A stretch of DNA of 47,335 nt, from NCBI GenBank assembly GCA_913055635.1, contig CAJXLK010000035.1, forward strand, positions 1-47,335. Direction: 5' to 3'. The stretch is from an uncultured Bacteroidota bacterium (lineage in GTDB: Bacteria > Bacteroidota > Bacteroidia > Bacteroidales > UBA12077). The notes beneath the pieces were generated by a model. That model saw only the letters and a program-made list of their open reading frames with translations, did not search any database and was not told the origin of the DNA. The translations under genes were made by a program, and so were the position numbers. Of this stretch, positions 1 through 8,447 are shown piece after piece; the first letter of the stretch is position 1, and each line of letters opens with the position of its first letter.

Positions 1-137
1 CACAAAAGGTAATGAATAAAACATGAGGGTTCCATGGCAGAGGTTACCGAGACCAACGAATTATATGCTATTATTATACTGAAATACAAACTGTTAATTA
101 AACTTTATACGAATAAAAATCAAAAAAACGATGTGTT

Positions 138-458
138 ATGGAACTGACATATGCTAAAGAAGAAAATTTCGAAAAACTATCCAATGGTGAATATTTGGAA
201 GTCACTTATAAAGGCAAAGTAGTGGCTGAATTTGAATACCTTGATGACAAGGGATTGTTTATAGGGGTGGATTATACAGAAGATTTTTACATGGCTGATT
301 CCTATATTGATGATTTGCAGGATGGTTATATCATTGACGATTTCTTCACACCCACTTCCCTTTTTAAGATGTTGAATGAGTGGAAGGAGGAATTTCCGGA
401 GATGATCATCGTTGGCCGAACGCTTCTGGAAAAAAGGATTGATGAGGGAACCTTATAA
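138..458 (+). CDS. small acidic hypothetical protein
   Basis: This encodes 106 residues starting at an ATG. I do not recognise a family. The protein is strongly acidic, with many Asp and Glu residues in the first 75 positions, and has a YKGKVVAEFEYLDDKG segment that could form a beta hairpin. There is no signal peptide, membrane segment or Cys motif, so it is probably cytoplasmic. The upstream 137 bases are AT-rich and hold no other gene. The next gene is convergent, and three small hairpins lie between them. Size and acidity would suit an immunity-type or regulatory protein, but nothing nearby supports that. The gene looks real from its codon use and complete frame. Confidence 0.7.
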   Translation: MELTYAKEENFEKLSNGEYLEVTYKGKVVAEFEYLDDKGLFIGVDYTEDFYMADSYIDDLQDGYIIDDFFTPTSLFKMLNEWKEEFPEMIIVGRTLLEKRIDEGTL

Positions 459-467
459 TCAGCAGCG

Positions 468-600
468 AGCGGGATGGCCCGCTGTGCAATACAAACCTTG
501 TATGGCCCCAAACATTCAGTATACAATTTTCCCCGGACAATTAAACCCGAGTTGTCCAGAAGGAAAGGTCAATATGTCTATAGACCAGGGCAAGCGCCCC
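468..600. terminator. intergenic cluster of three small hairpins between convergent genes
   Basis: Three inverted repeats lie in the gap: AGCGGG/CCCGCT with a 4-base loop (468-483), GGACAA/TTGTCC with an 11-base loop (535-557), and GGGC/GCCC (about 589-600). None is followed by a long T run, so a role as a bidirectional terminator is only an inference from the convergent gene arrangement. Confidence 0.3.
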
Positions 601-611
601 GGCTCCATATT

Positions 612-1250
612 TTAATCCTCGTAGTTTGTCATTTCCACCCAGTAAGTGTCACCGCCAGCTTCTTCTACGCTAACCATCAAAGCAACGGGCAAATCAGGGT
701 TAACGCACGTATTCATCGTGATTGTTTCCCCATCATCCTGAATGATTGTCTCAATGGTAAAGCCTTCATATCCGGCATACGTGTCTTTTCCCGTTACTTC
801 AAAGGAGATGGAGTTCCCGCCGTAAGAATAACTCCAGGAAGCCCCCACTCTGAGTTCCTGTTGTGAAAATCCCCCGGTCCAGTAGGGCTGGTATAGAACC
901 GGCGCCAAAGGGGTTTTACTGACTGCGGAAATGAAATTGTCCTCCAAATCTGAACTGATATTTTCGGTGATGTTGATATCCTGGCCATCTATGGTCCCGG
1001 AAATGGTTACTTCCGGATCGCCAATTTCAATCAGCATGGTTCCGGTGGTTACCTCCTCCGAACTTACATCGGTGTACTCATAATCATACTCAAAAGAAGT
1101 GTTGGCGGTAAAGTCATAGGGTTCCCATACTTCGGTTTCCCCGTTGTCGGAATTGCCATTTTCTTCATCCTCACACGAGGAGAACATGACCAGGGTGAAA
1201 ATGGCCATGGCAATAAGCATAGCGTAATACTTAAGATTTGGATGATACAT
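612..1250 (-). CDS. hypothetical lipoprotein
   Basis: This predicts a 212-residue lipoprotein. The start at 1250 is preferred over an in-frame ATG 66 bases upstream because it places a positively flanked hydrophobic stretch at residues 7-23, followed directly by a lipobox (FSSC) with Cys26. An acidic EDEENGNSDNGE spacer follows, which is typical of surface-anchored Bacteroidota lipoproteins. The remaining 160 residues are rich in Thr, Tyr, Glu and aromatic residues and look like a beta-sandwich, but I cannot name the family. It is transcribed divergently from the methyltransferase gene. Function unknown; the likely location is the outer membrane. Confidence 0.75.
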   Translation of the reverse strand: MYHPNLKYYAMLIAMAIFTLVMFSSCEDEENGNSDNGETEVWEPYDFTANTSFEYDYEYTDVSSEEVTTGTMLIEIGDPEVTISGTIDGQDINITENISSDLEDNFISAVSKTPLAPVLYQPYWTGGFSQQELRVGASWSYSYGGNSISFEVTGKDTYAGYEGFTIETIIQDDGETITMNTCVNPDLPVALMVSVEEAGGDTYWVEMTNYED

Positions 1251-1591
1251 GGCGAAAGGTTTTTTGTATAGTTGATATCCTATTACAAAAGACATGAGCA
1301 TGTCATTTATAACCATTGTTCCGATTAGAATCTGTGATATTTCTAGCGGTTGACATTATTGCTTATTCGCAGTTTATAAGCCCCTGACCCGGGATTGTTT
1401 GACTTGTTGATGGAGGCCCGGCAGATAATTATTCAGAAAGGCATTATAAGGGGTGGGTTAAAGAATACAGGGATTTCATCTTAACAATTGATTCAGGTTT
1501 ATTGGATTGCCAATTTTAACAATTAGATTAGTCGCTTTGCCAACGAATGGATGTAAAACTTCAGGTAAAATACACCATATAATAAGAGCTT
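1251..1591. other. divergent intergenic region, no gene seen
   Basis: These 341 bases separate two divergent genes and must hold both promoters. I found no exact TAnnTTTG element on either strand. The sequence is AT-rich near the methyltransferase start and has the near-repeat TTAACAATTGATT / TTAACAATTAGATT about 35 bases apart. Nothing else stands out. Confidence 0.4.
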
Positions 1592-2590
1592 ATGACAAAT
1601 GATGTAAACACAAGGATAATGGGAAAGATACGAACAAAGTGGTTTTTTTCAAAGGCAAGGATTTGGCAAGGGGCCATCATCGTTTTGATGGGTTTTTTGT
1701 TTTTCGATGCTCCGGTATATGCTCAGGAAAAGGAGAAGGATGTTCCATATGTGCCTTCACCCGATGAGGTGGTTGATAGGATGCTTGATATGGCCAGGGT
1801 GGGTCCCGGTGATTATGTTATTGACCTGGGGTGTGGTGACGGGCGCATCCTGGTTGCTGCAGCCAAACGCGGAGCTACCGGGCTTGGCGTTGATATAGAC
1901 GGAGCCCTTATAGAGGAAGCCAGAAAAAATGCAAAGAAAGCAGGGGTTTCAGACCAGGTGATGTTTTTAAAACAAGACATTTTTGAAACAGATATCAGCC
2001 GGGCCAATGTCATTACCATGTACCTGCTTCCCTCTTTAATCCGTGAGCTACGTCCACAATTCATCGAGCAACTTCAACCGGGGGCGCGTATTGTCTCTCA
2101 TGATTTTGACATGGGGGCGTGGGAGCCGGACCGACATAAAACCATCAACAACAGCAATTTGATTTCAGACACACTGATCCTTGACCCGATTAAACCGATT
2201 CAGGAATTGGAAACCGCTGATCCGATCACTAAGAAACTGAATCTGGCTCAACCAGCACAAGTTTTTCTCCACAATGTTTATTACTGGCAAGTGCCTGCAG
2301 ACGCCCGGGGCCTCTGGCAATGGGAAACCCACGGGGAAGCATTTGCTATGGAGGTGAATCAGCGTTTTCAACAAATCCATCCGGAAATTCGTGCAGGCGA
2401 CACTGATTTGACCATAAAAAGGGCCACGCTTGCGGGTGCGCGCATTAATATTATTGCTGAAAATCCGGCCACCAACCACCAGTATGTCTTCAACGGCCGC
2501 ATCAATGGAGATAAGATAAAGGGGAAGGTACAAATAAGCAGCAAAGACAATCAATGGGTAGAAAACTGGAATTCGACCCAAAACAATTAA
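1592..2590 (+). CDS. exported class I SAM-dependent methyltransferase
   Basis: The 332-residue protein has a basic N-terminus and a hydrophobic segment at about 25-44 ending PVYAQ, which reads as a Sec signal peptide or signal anchor. The methyltransferase core follows: motif I VIDLGCGDGR at 76-85, an acidic post-I residue in GVDID at 99-103, and a motif II-like strand near LKQDIFE. The C-terminal 130 residues resemble an added beta-rich domain. A SAM enzyme facing the periplasm is odd because SAM is cytoplasmic; a membrane anchor with a cytoplasmic catalytic domain is an alternative. Substrate unknown. A second ATG at 1619 (residue 10) would leave a cleaner signal. No operon partner is seen. 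Confidence 0.8.
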   Translation: MTNDVNTRIMGKIRTKWFFSKARIWQGAIIVLMGFLFFDAPVYAQEKEKDVPYVPSPDEVVDRMLDMARVGPGDYVIDLGCGDGRILVAAAKRGATGLGVDIDGALIEEARKNAKKAGVSDQVMFLKQDIFETDISRANVITMYLLPSLIRELRPQFIEQLQPGARIVSHDFDMGAWEPDRHKTINNSNLISDTLILDPIKPIQELETADPITKKLNLAQPAQVFLHNVYYWQVPADARGLWQWETHGEAFAMEVNQRFQQIHPEIRAGDTDLTIKRATLAGARINIIAENPATNHQYVFNGRINGDKIKGKVQISSKDNQWVENWNSTQNN

Positions 2591-2765
2591 CAATTTGCAG
2601 GCTGGAAGGTTGATTATCAGTGAAGGAGGGTCATTAAAAACTTTCCGCCAGTTGACGGGAAGCATTTTTGGGACTTGTGTTCCGCGGCAGAAACCATCGG
2701 CAGGATAATCAACAGGCAATTTTCACCACAAAAGGAGCCAGTGAGCGATTCGGTGTGGAGGTTGG

Positions 2766-5138
2766 TCAGTAATAGTAATGGTTGTATGTATAGCCATATT
2801 GATATTCATATCCTTTACTTTTCAGGTTGATGTCGTTGACCACCACATTGATGTGTTGGATTTTTTTCTGGGAGATGTTTTTGACCAGCGATTCGAACAT
2901 TCTTTTGCTGGTGTAGTTGTGGCGTATGACAAAGAGGTTGGTGCTGGTGTATTTGAGCAGCAGGAAAGCATCGGTAACCATTCCGACCGGCGGGGTATCG
3001 ATGATGATGTATCGGTACTGTTCCTTGAGTTGACCAAAAAGTTCACCGGTTTTACTGGCTGCGATCAACTCGGAGGGGTTGGGCGGCACCGGCCCGGCCG
3101 CGATGAAATCAAGGTTGTCGATGTCCGAGGTTTGGATGATATGATTCAGGGTGTGGTTGTTGCTGAGGTATCCGCTCAACCCTGGCTCCACCGGTAGGTT
3201 CATAAAATTGTGGAGGTTGGGGCGGCGCAGGTCAAAGCTCAGCAGCACGGTTTTTTCTCCGTACATGGCAAAGCTGGTGGCCAGGTTCAGGGAGATGAAG
3301 CTTTTCCCCTCACCCTGGCTGGCCGATGTTACCATGGCAGTGGTCACCTGCTCCCCGCCGGCGACGAACTGGAAGTTGGTGCGGATGCTTCTGAAAGCCT
3401 CGGCAATGGCCGACCTGGGGTCGGCCTGGATGATGTTGTTTTCTTTGCTTTTGCTGTGGGCTATCTGACCCAGGACGGGGAAACTGGTGATCCGTTCGAT
3501 GGTGTCGACATCGGTGATCTTGTCATTGAAATAGTCCTTGATTAATATGAAACCCCCGGGTATGACCAACCCCAGCAACAGGGCAATCATATAGTTTTTC
3601 TTGCGGTTGGGTTGCAGGGGTGCGTGCGAAGCCAGCCTTGCCCGGTCAATGATCTCGTGCACCGGGATGTTGGCGGCCTTGCTTACTTCCGTTTCCGAGC
3701 GTTTCTTCAGCAGGTAGGTGTACAATTCATTGTAGAGCTCAAACCGCCTTTTATAGGTGAACAGCTGGCGCTGCTGTACCGGCAGCTGCCTGACCCGCCG
3801 GGTGAGATCGCCCGTCCTTTGCTTGATGTCCTTTAGCCGCATGCGGTTCTTGTCTTCCAAATTATTGATGTTCTCCACCAAAGACTGGCGCAGATCCTGA
3901 ATCTTTTCCTTTACCCCCGACAAATAAGGATTTTCCTTTTTGGAGTTGACCTCCATGTTGGTTTTTTCTACGTATAAACCTGATAGCTTTTGGATCAGGT
4001 TCTGCAACAGGGGATCCTTGATCCCCATCGACGAGGGTGCCACCATCTGCTGAACGTCCTTGCCCTGTTTGAGGTAATTCCTGATGTAATCAAAGTATTT
4101 CAGCTTCATCAAAATGTCGGCCTTTTTTGCCTGGAGCCGGTCCAGATCTTCATAAGTTTTTTCGGTAAGGATGTCCAGGTTCATGATTTTCTCAGAGGCC
4201 CGGTAATTCTGCAGTTGTTCTTCCGATTCATCCAGGGAGTCTGAAATTTCACTGATCTGGCGGTCAATAAATCCCAGGGTCTCACGGGCAATGTCGTCTT
4301 TTTTGCTGACACTTCGCTCCAGGTACAATTCAATGAGCTTATTGAGGAATTTGCGGCTTTTTTCCACATTCCTGGTTTTTTGTGAGATGTGGAGTATGGT
4401 GGATTTTTCTTTGATCTCCACATCAAAATGATGGTATTTCCTGGCCAGTTGCCGGTAACTGTGAAAGGTGAAATAATAACGCCCTTTTGTATCATCCGGC
4501 CATGGTGCGGCAGGATTAGGCTGCAGGGTGAACTTACAGAAATGGTTTTCCAAGGTATCCCCCATTTTTATGGTCCTGGACAGATTGACACCGCTCACCG
4601 GACTGTGCCTTTGTTCCCTCAGGTAGTGATAAGGGGTGAGTTTTTCGGCTGTCATCTTTATCCGGTACTGCCCTTCCGCTCTTTTGCTCACAAATATGCG
4701 CGTATTCAGGGGCTGAAGGTGGGCTGTGTCAAATTCGACCCGGAAGGGCGCCTGGTGGTAAAGGGGTTGATCCACCAGGGATTTTTCCCGGTGATAGGAT
4801 ACCTCAAAGTCGAGCTGGTCGGTGGTTTTTCGTGTAAGCCTAAAGGACCGCAGAATACCTATTTCATTGTGGATGCGTTGATCTTCCATTGTGCTCCCGC
4901 CTGTGATGTTCTCGGGAATGATCGACTTCAGATCCAACGCCCCCTGATCCTGGCGGATCAAAAGCGAGGTGTGCACTTTATATACCTGCGGGGTAGACTG
5001 ATTATGATACCATGCAATGGCCAGAGCGACCAGGATGGCTATGGCGAATAAATACCAGTAATTGAGAAACCTGAACAGGTAATATTTGAACGGTATCTTC
5101 TCTTCCTCTTCTGTGTGGATGGGGTATTCTTCGTACAT
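2766..5138 (-). CDS. Wzc-type polysaccharide co-polymerase / tyrosine autokinase
   Basis: This is a 790-residue BY-kinase of the Wzc/CpsD class, which controls chain length and export of capsule or exopolysaccharide from the inner membrane. Seen in order: a Wzz-like N-terminal region with a membrane segment at about 26-44, long coiled coils in the periplasmic part (about 270-470), a second membrane segment near 512-535, then the kinase domain. The kinase has Walker A SASQGEGKS (about 602-610), Walker A' LLSFDLRRPN, and Walker B YIIIDTPP. The C-terminus ends in a Tyr cluster (YEYQYGYTYNHYYY), the usual autophosphorylation tail. It is the last gene of the export operon, 17 bases after the Wza-type gene. 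Confidence 0.95.
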   Translation of the reverse strand: MYEEYPIHTEEEEKIPFKYYLFRFLNYWYLFAIAILVALAIAWYHNQSTPQVYKVHTSLLIRQDQGALDLKSIIPENITGGSTMEDQRIHNEIGILRSFRLTRKTTDQLDFEVSYHREKSLVDQPLYHQAPFRVEFDTAHLQPLNTRIFVSKRAEGQYRIKMTAEKLTPYHYLREQRHSPVSGVNLSRTIKMGDTLENHFCKFTLQPNPAAPWPDDTKGRYYFTFHSYRQLARKYHHFDVEIKEKSTILHISQKTRNVEKSRKFLNKLIELYLERSVSKKDDIARETLGFIDRQISEISDSLDESEEQLQNYRASEKIMNLDILTEKTYEDLDRLQAKKADILMKLKYFDYIRNYLKQGKDVQQMVAPSSMGIKDPLLQNLIQKLSGLYVEKTNMEVNSKKENPYLSGVKEKIQDLRQSLVENINNLEDKNRMRLKDIKQRTGDLTRRVRQLPVQQRQLFTYKRRFELYNELYTYLLKKRSETEVSKAANIPVHEIIDRARLASHAPLQPNRKKNYMIALLLGLVIPGGFILIKDYFNDKITDVDTIERITSFPVLGQIAHSKSKENNIIQADPRSAIAEAFRSIRTNFQFVAGGEQVTTAMVTSASQGEGKSFISLNLATSFAMYGEKTVLLSFDLRRPNLHNFMNLPVEPGLSGYLSNNHTLNHIIQTSDIDNLDFIAAGPVPPNPSELIAASKTGELFGQLKEQYRYIIIDTPPVGMVTDAFLLLKYTSTNLFVIRHNYTSKRMFESLVKNISQKKIQHINVVVNDINLKSKGYEYQYGYTYNHYYY

Positions 5139-5155
5139 ATTGACAACCAGCGCGT

Positions 5156-5962
5156 TTACCTCATCAGTAAATTATAAGTGGTCAGCCCCAGGGTGATGGT
5201 CGACATGATGATGGAGTAAGGGACCTTTTCAAAGGCCAGGTTCTTGCTTCTTAAGGGTTTGACATACAACACGTCGTTGGGCATCAAATAGAACTGTTCC
5301 GATTGAAGGATGGCATTGTCGGTGAGATCCAGGTAATACATCTTCGATCCATTGTTGGTCTGACGCACCAGCACCACTTCCTGCCGGTTGCCGAAGGTAT
5401 TGATGCCCCCGGCTTCGGAAACAGCCTCCAGTACATTGATCTGTTTGTCCTCGACCATAAACGAGCCCGGGTTGTTGACTTCACCCAGCACAGAAACCCG
5501 GTAATAAACCAGCTTGACCACCACGGTGGCTTCCTTGAAATATTCATTGATCGTTTCCTGCAGCAGGTCCCTGGCTTCTCCCACTGACATGCCTTTTACT
5601 TTCACCCGGTCAATGAACGAGAAATTGACGTATCCCTGATCATCCACCTTATAGCTGTTCAGCTCCTTGGAGGTGTTGGTGTAGTGCATGGGCATGTCGG
5701 TGTTGAAAAGCCGGCTGGTTTTGGGATCAACGCTGTATACCTGGATATAGAGCTGATCCCCTGGCTGAATCTTGTATTCGGCCCTCTTTTGATTGACAAA
5801 CTCCTGGGATATATCCTTGATGCTTTTTTCCTGCAACAACTTGGTCTTATTCAGCGATATACATGAACCAAAGAGGGCCACCATAAAGGCCAGTAAAGCC
5901 AAATGCCCGATTATTCGGGTGGTTTTTCTGTATTGCATAGTATGGGGGTTTGATGTTTTCAT
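5156..5962 (-). CDS. Wza-type polysaccharide export outer-membrane lipoprotein
   Basis: The 268-residue protein belongs to the polysaccharide biosynthesis/export family that forms the outer-membrane channel working with Wzc-type kinases. A hydrophobic signal is followed by the lipobox FGSC with Cys34. The Poly_export core starts with YKIQPGDQLYIQVYS (about 58-72), and an SLBB-like domain follows (VSVLGEVNNPGSF and the GGINTFGNR segment). The C-terminal LAFEKVPYSIIMSTITLGL may be the membrane-spanning helix. Its start overlaps the stop of the upstream SPOR-repeat gene by four bases (ATGA), which supports translational coupling and this start over an ATG at 5938. Confidence 0.95.
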   Translation of the reverse strand: MKTSNPHTMQYRKTTRIIGHLALLAFMVALFGSCISLNKTKLLQEKSIKDISQEFVNQKRAEYKIQPGDQLYIQVYSVDPKTSRLFNTDMPMHYTNTSKELNSYKVDDQGYVNFSFIDRVKVKGMSVGEARDLLQETINEYFKEATVVVKLVYYRVSVLGEVNNPGSFMVEDKQINVLEAVSEAGGINTFGNRQEVVLVRQTNNGSKMYYLDLTDNAILQSEQFYLMPNDVLYVKPLRSKNLAFEKVPYSIIMSTITLGLTTYNLLMR

Positions 5963-7956
5963 TTGTTCCTTTTTTTAGCGGTTCTGACATCCACAGGCTT
6001 TCCCTTGTCAAAGGCCACAACGAAGGCGCCCGGCACACATACTTTTTTTTGCAGTTCCACGGCTTTCCCGAATGTGTTGAATTGCCCGATTGAATACTTA
6101 TAATATTTTCCCTGTTTGATCTCGGTAACTGGTCTTTTACCGGCATAGATGTATTTGAGGTCATGTTCCCTGAGCTTCAGGGTACTGGCGGCAATTTGCA
6201 CCTTAAAAACCAGGCCTTGCCGGGCCGGCCCTTTATCCCGGATGGTAGGGTTGGCATAGGTGTAAATGGGCTTGCGCACACGGTAGGCATTGATTCTTTT
6301 CCCGTCCCGGTAAGCAACCACCCAGCTGCCTTTTACGGGGGTGTGGTTGTTGAGCCGTTTGGCATGGTAATAGGAGGGGCAGTGGCCGATGGAATAGCGG
6401 TACCAGCCTTTGTTGCGGTTCAGGGTTATCTCTTTTACGCCCGAATATATCGAACTCAGGGCTTTTTTCTTCAGCTGAACCCGGTTGGCGGCAATCTGTA
6501 CCCTGAAGATCAGCTTCTTTGATGCAGCTGGTGTATCCGTTGACGCTGATGCATTTGTTGATGTTGATGCATCCTTTGATGTAGATGCATCTGTTGAAAT
6601 AGATGCATTGATGGAGTTTGATCCATCCTTTGGCGCGGAGGCCCTTGATGATTTGGAATGTGTTTTTTCCGGTGAAGCTGATGTATCGCCCCTTGTTGTG
6701 CGTTTGGCCGTATTTTTCACCGGGGTCGCTGCCTGGTGCGATGCTGAAGCATCGGTTTTCCCGGCCATGGCTTCCAGCGATTCGGGGCTGACCTTTTTAT
6801 CATCACGAAAAGCCACAATAAAGGACTCTTCTACATCCAGATCTTTACGAAACCGGCTGGCCTGATTGTAGGAGGAAAATGCGCCGATCATATATTTTTT
6901 CCAGCCGCCCTGGTCTACCCTGTATATTTTCTTATCGCCGTCATAGAGTTTTCTGAGGGCCCCCTGCGGAAGTGACTGCCGGTCTGTGGCAATCTGCACC
7001 CGGTAGCTCAATTCCGGCAGCACCTGGTTTGTGGTGTCTTTGTTGCCACCGCCATTTTTTTGCCGTGCACCAGGGTTTGCCCCTTCCTCTCGGCCTGCCG
7101 TGTCTTTTGCCCGGGCTGGCCGGGCGGCGATTTGACCGTTTTGAACCAGGGCGGTATCCCTTTTGCCGCTCCAGGCACCGCTCCTGTATTGGTCCAGCAA
7201 TGTATCAAGCATCGAATAGGAAACGGTGTCCCTGACCGACAGATGGTTGATTTTTCCATACAGGGTTTCCCCGGGTTCATAGGCCTCAAGGGCTGACTGT
7301 ATGGCTTCTAATAGCTCATGGTCGATGACCACCCTCTCATTGGGCGAAACATTTGAAGATCCGGCCCCGGCCTTCTTCTTTGTTTGATCATACAGCTCAA
7401 GGGCCCTCCTGAATTTTTTTAGTGCCAATTGCTCTATGTTATGGGCCTTTTCCAGCTTGCTGAATTTGCCCTGCTGGCCTTTTACATGATTATAGGCCTC
7501 ATTGCGCAATATGGATGCCCGGTAAAACAGCTTTTTGGCATCTTCATGGAACAGCCTTGCCTGGACGAGCCTTGCGCTGTGTTTGCGTGCATCTGCCTGT
7601 AATTGTTTTAAATGCCGCTCATAGATCTGATACCGGTGCCGGTGGGCCATCTTCTTTTTTTCAAATCCTTCAATGTCTTTCTTTAAAGCTTTTTGCTTTA
7701 GTTGCTTTGCCTTTGCATCTTTCGCCTTCCCTTTTGATTCACCTTCCATCTTCTCCAGCTGCTTGTAAAGAGTCTTTGCTTCCCCGAACAGCACCCGGGC
7801 CTCTTCGTTGAGGGTTTCTATTTGTGCCAGGTCTTCCTGATCTGCTTCACCGAGACGTTTTTCAGGTATAACGGTTTGTCCATGGGCATCAATTAACCAC
7901 CCTGTCAGAACCAGAATAGGAAAAATACAGCCTTTTAAGAGCTTAGAGTGCTTCAT
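5959..7956 (-). CDS. secreted protein with coiled coil and three SPOR-like repeats
   Basis: The 665-residue protein opens the export operon. It has a signal peptide (about 1-26, ending DAHGQ), then a Lys/Glu/Gln-rich coiled-coil region to about 200. Three related modules follow: YRVQIATDRQ (about 318), FRVQIAANRV (about 497) and FKVQIAASTL (about 590). Each is about 75 residues with a conserved core of VQIA, a Tyr-rich YSIGxFxSY-type turn and a final VVAFxDGK strand. This pattern matches SPOR domains, which bind denuded peptidoglycan; the assignment rests on pattern only. The linker before module 2 is a six-residue Ser/Thr/Ala/Asp repeat encoded by an 18-bp minisatellite. The role in polysaccharide export is inferred from the four-base overlap with the Wza-type gene. 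Confidence 0.85.
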   Translation of the reverse strand: MKHSKLLKGCIFPILVLTGWLIDAHGQTVIPEKRLGEADQEDLAQIETLNEEARVLFGEAKTLYKQLEKMEGESKGKAKDAKAKQLKQKALKKDIEGFEKKKMAHRHRYQIYERHLKQLQADARKHSARLVQARLFHEDAKKLFYRASILRNEAYNHVKGQQGKFSKLEKAHNIEQLALKKFRRALELYDQTKKKAGAGSSNVSPNERVVIDHELLEAIQSALEAYEPGETLYGKINHLSVRDTVSYSMLDTLLDQYRSGAWSGKRDTALVQNGQIAARPARAKDTAGREEGANPGARQKNGGGNKDTTNQVLPELSYRVQIATDRQSLPQGALRKLYDGDKKIYRVDQGGWKKYMIGAFSSYNQASRFRKDLDVEESFIVAFRDDKKVSPESLEAMAGKTDASASHQAATPVKNTAKRTTRGDTSASPEKTHSKSSRASAPKDGSNSINASISTDASTSKDASTSTNASASTDTPAASKKLIFRVQIAANRVQLKKKALSSIYSGVKEITLNRNKGWYRYSIGHCPSYYHAKRLNNHTPVKGSWVVAYRDGKRINAYRVRKPIYTYANPTIRDKGPARQGLVFKVQIAASTLKLREHDLKYIYAGKRPVTEIKQGKYYKYSIGQFNTFGKAVELQKKVCVPGAFVVAFDKGKPVDVRTAKKRNK
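6539..6646 (+). repeat. 18-bp coding minisatellite, six units
   Basis: Six in-phase 18-base units run from 6539 (for example GTTGATGTTGATGCATCC, TTTGATGTAGATGCATCT). They encode a six-residue Ser/Thr/Asp/Ala repeat in the linker of the SPOR-repeat protein on the minus strand. The last unit runs directly into a segment shared with the gap near 8.4 kb. Confidence 0.75.
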
Positions 7957-8014
7957 GAATGATAAAACCTCAGGATTTTATCCCGGATCAATCGGACATT
8001 GAAATCCTTTGTTA

Positions 8015-8022
8015 CAAATATA
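8015..8022 (-). promoter_or_regulatory. putative -7 element of the export operon promoter
   Basis: The minus strand reads TATATTTG, an exact match to the Bacteroidota TAnnTTTG -7 consensus, 58 bases upstream of the first operon gene. I do not see a clear TTTG at the usual -33 distance. Confidence 0.45.
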
Positions 8023-8383
8023 CGCTCCAGGAATGAATTGTTTTGGAAATTTTGATGAGATAATTTATTCCTACCCGTTGATATAAATCACTACCTGGGT
8101 GGTAGTATTGATGAATGAACTTATTGCGAAAGATCATCCATTCGGATTTTATTGCCGCTAAATGATTGCTGTGAACTGAAAAGGATTGGCCGATGAATTG
8201 AACTTTTGAATGTAAATGTAGACAATGATGCTTTGCAGGAAGCAACACCTGGAATTCTGCTGTGCCTGAATGCCTTAAAAAGAAGCATCAGCAGATGGCA
8301 TTCATCAGCCCTTCCGAAAAGCATCCGCAAGTTATTGCCTTTGAGGCTGCGGTCATCATAAAGGTTGAAAACTGGTTGATGTT

Positions 8384-8436
8384 GGCATGGAGGCCCTTGA
8401 TGATGTCGAAATGTGTTTTTTCCGGTGAAGCGGATG
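8384..8436. repeat. diverged copy of a segment of the SPOR-repeat gene
   Basis: The bases here (GGCATGGAGGCCCTTGATGA and on through TGTGTTTTTTCCGGTGAAGC) match 6632-6684 with a handful of mismatches and one single-base indel. Weaker similarity extends about 20 bases to the left. One copy is coding, the other is non-coding and abuts the sbcC stop. Confidence 0.7.
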
Positions 8437-8447
8437 CATTGGTTTGG

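Larger units (their letters stand above)
7957..8447. other. intergenic region upstream of the export operon
   Basis: These 491 bases separate the export operon start from the sbcC stop. A -7-type element on the minus strand lies at 8015-8022. The sbcC-proximal part (about 8363-8436) is a diverged copy of a segment inside the SPOR-repeat gene (about 6593-6690). No convincing gene is present in any frame. Confidence 0.5.

Noticed and set aside
2609-2713. GTTGATTATC/GATAATCAAC inverted repeat after the exported methyltransferase
   Set aside because: The 10-base arms are 85 bases apart with no T run, too weak to call a terminator or element end.
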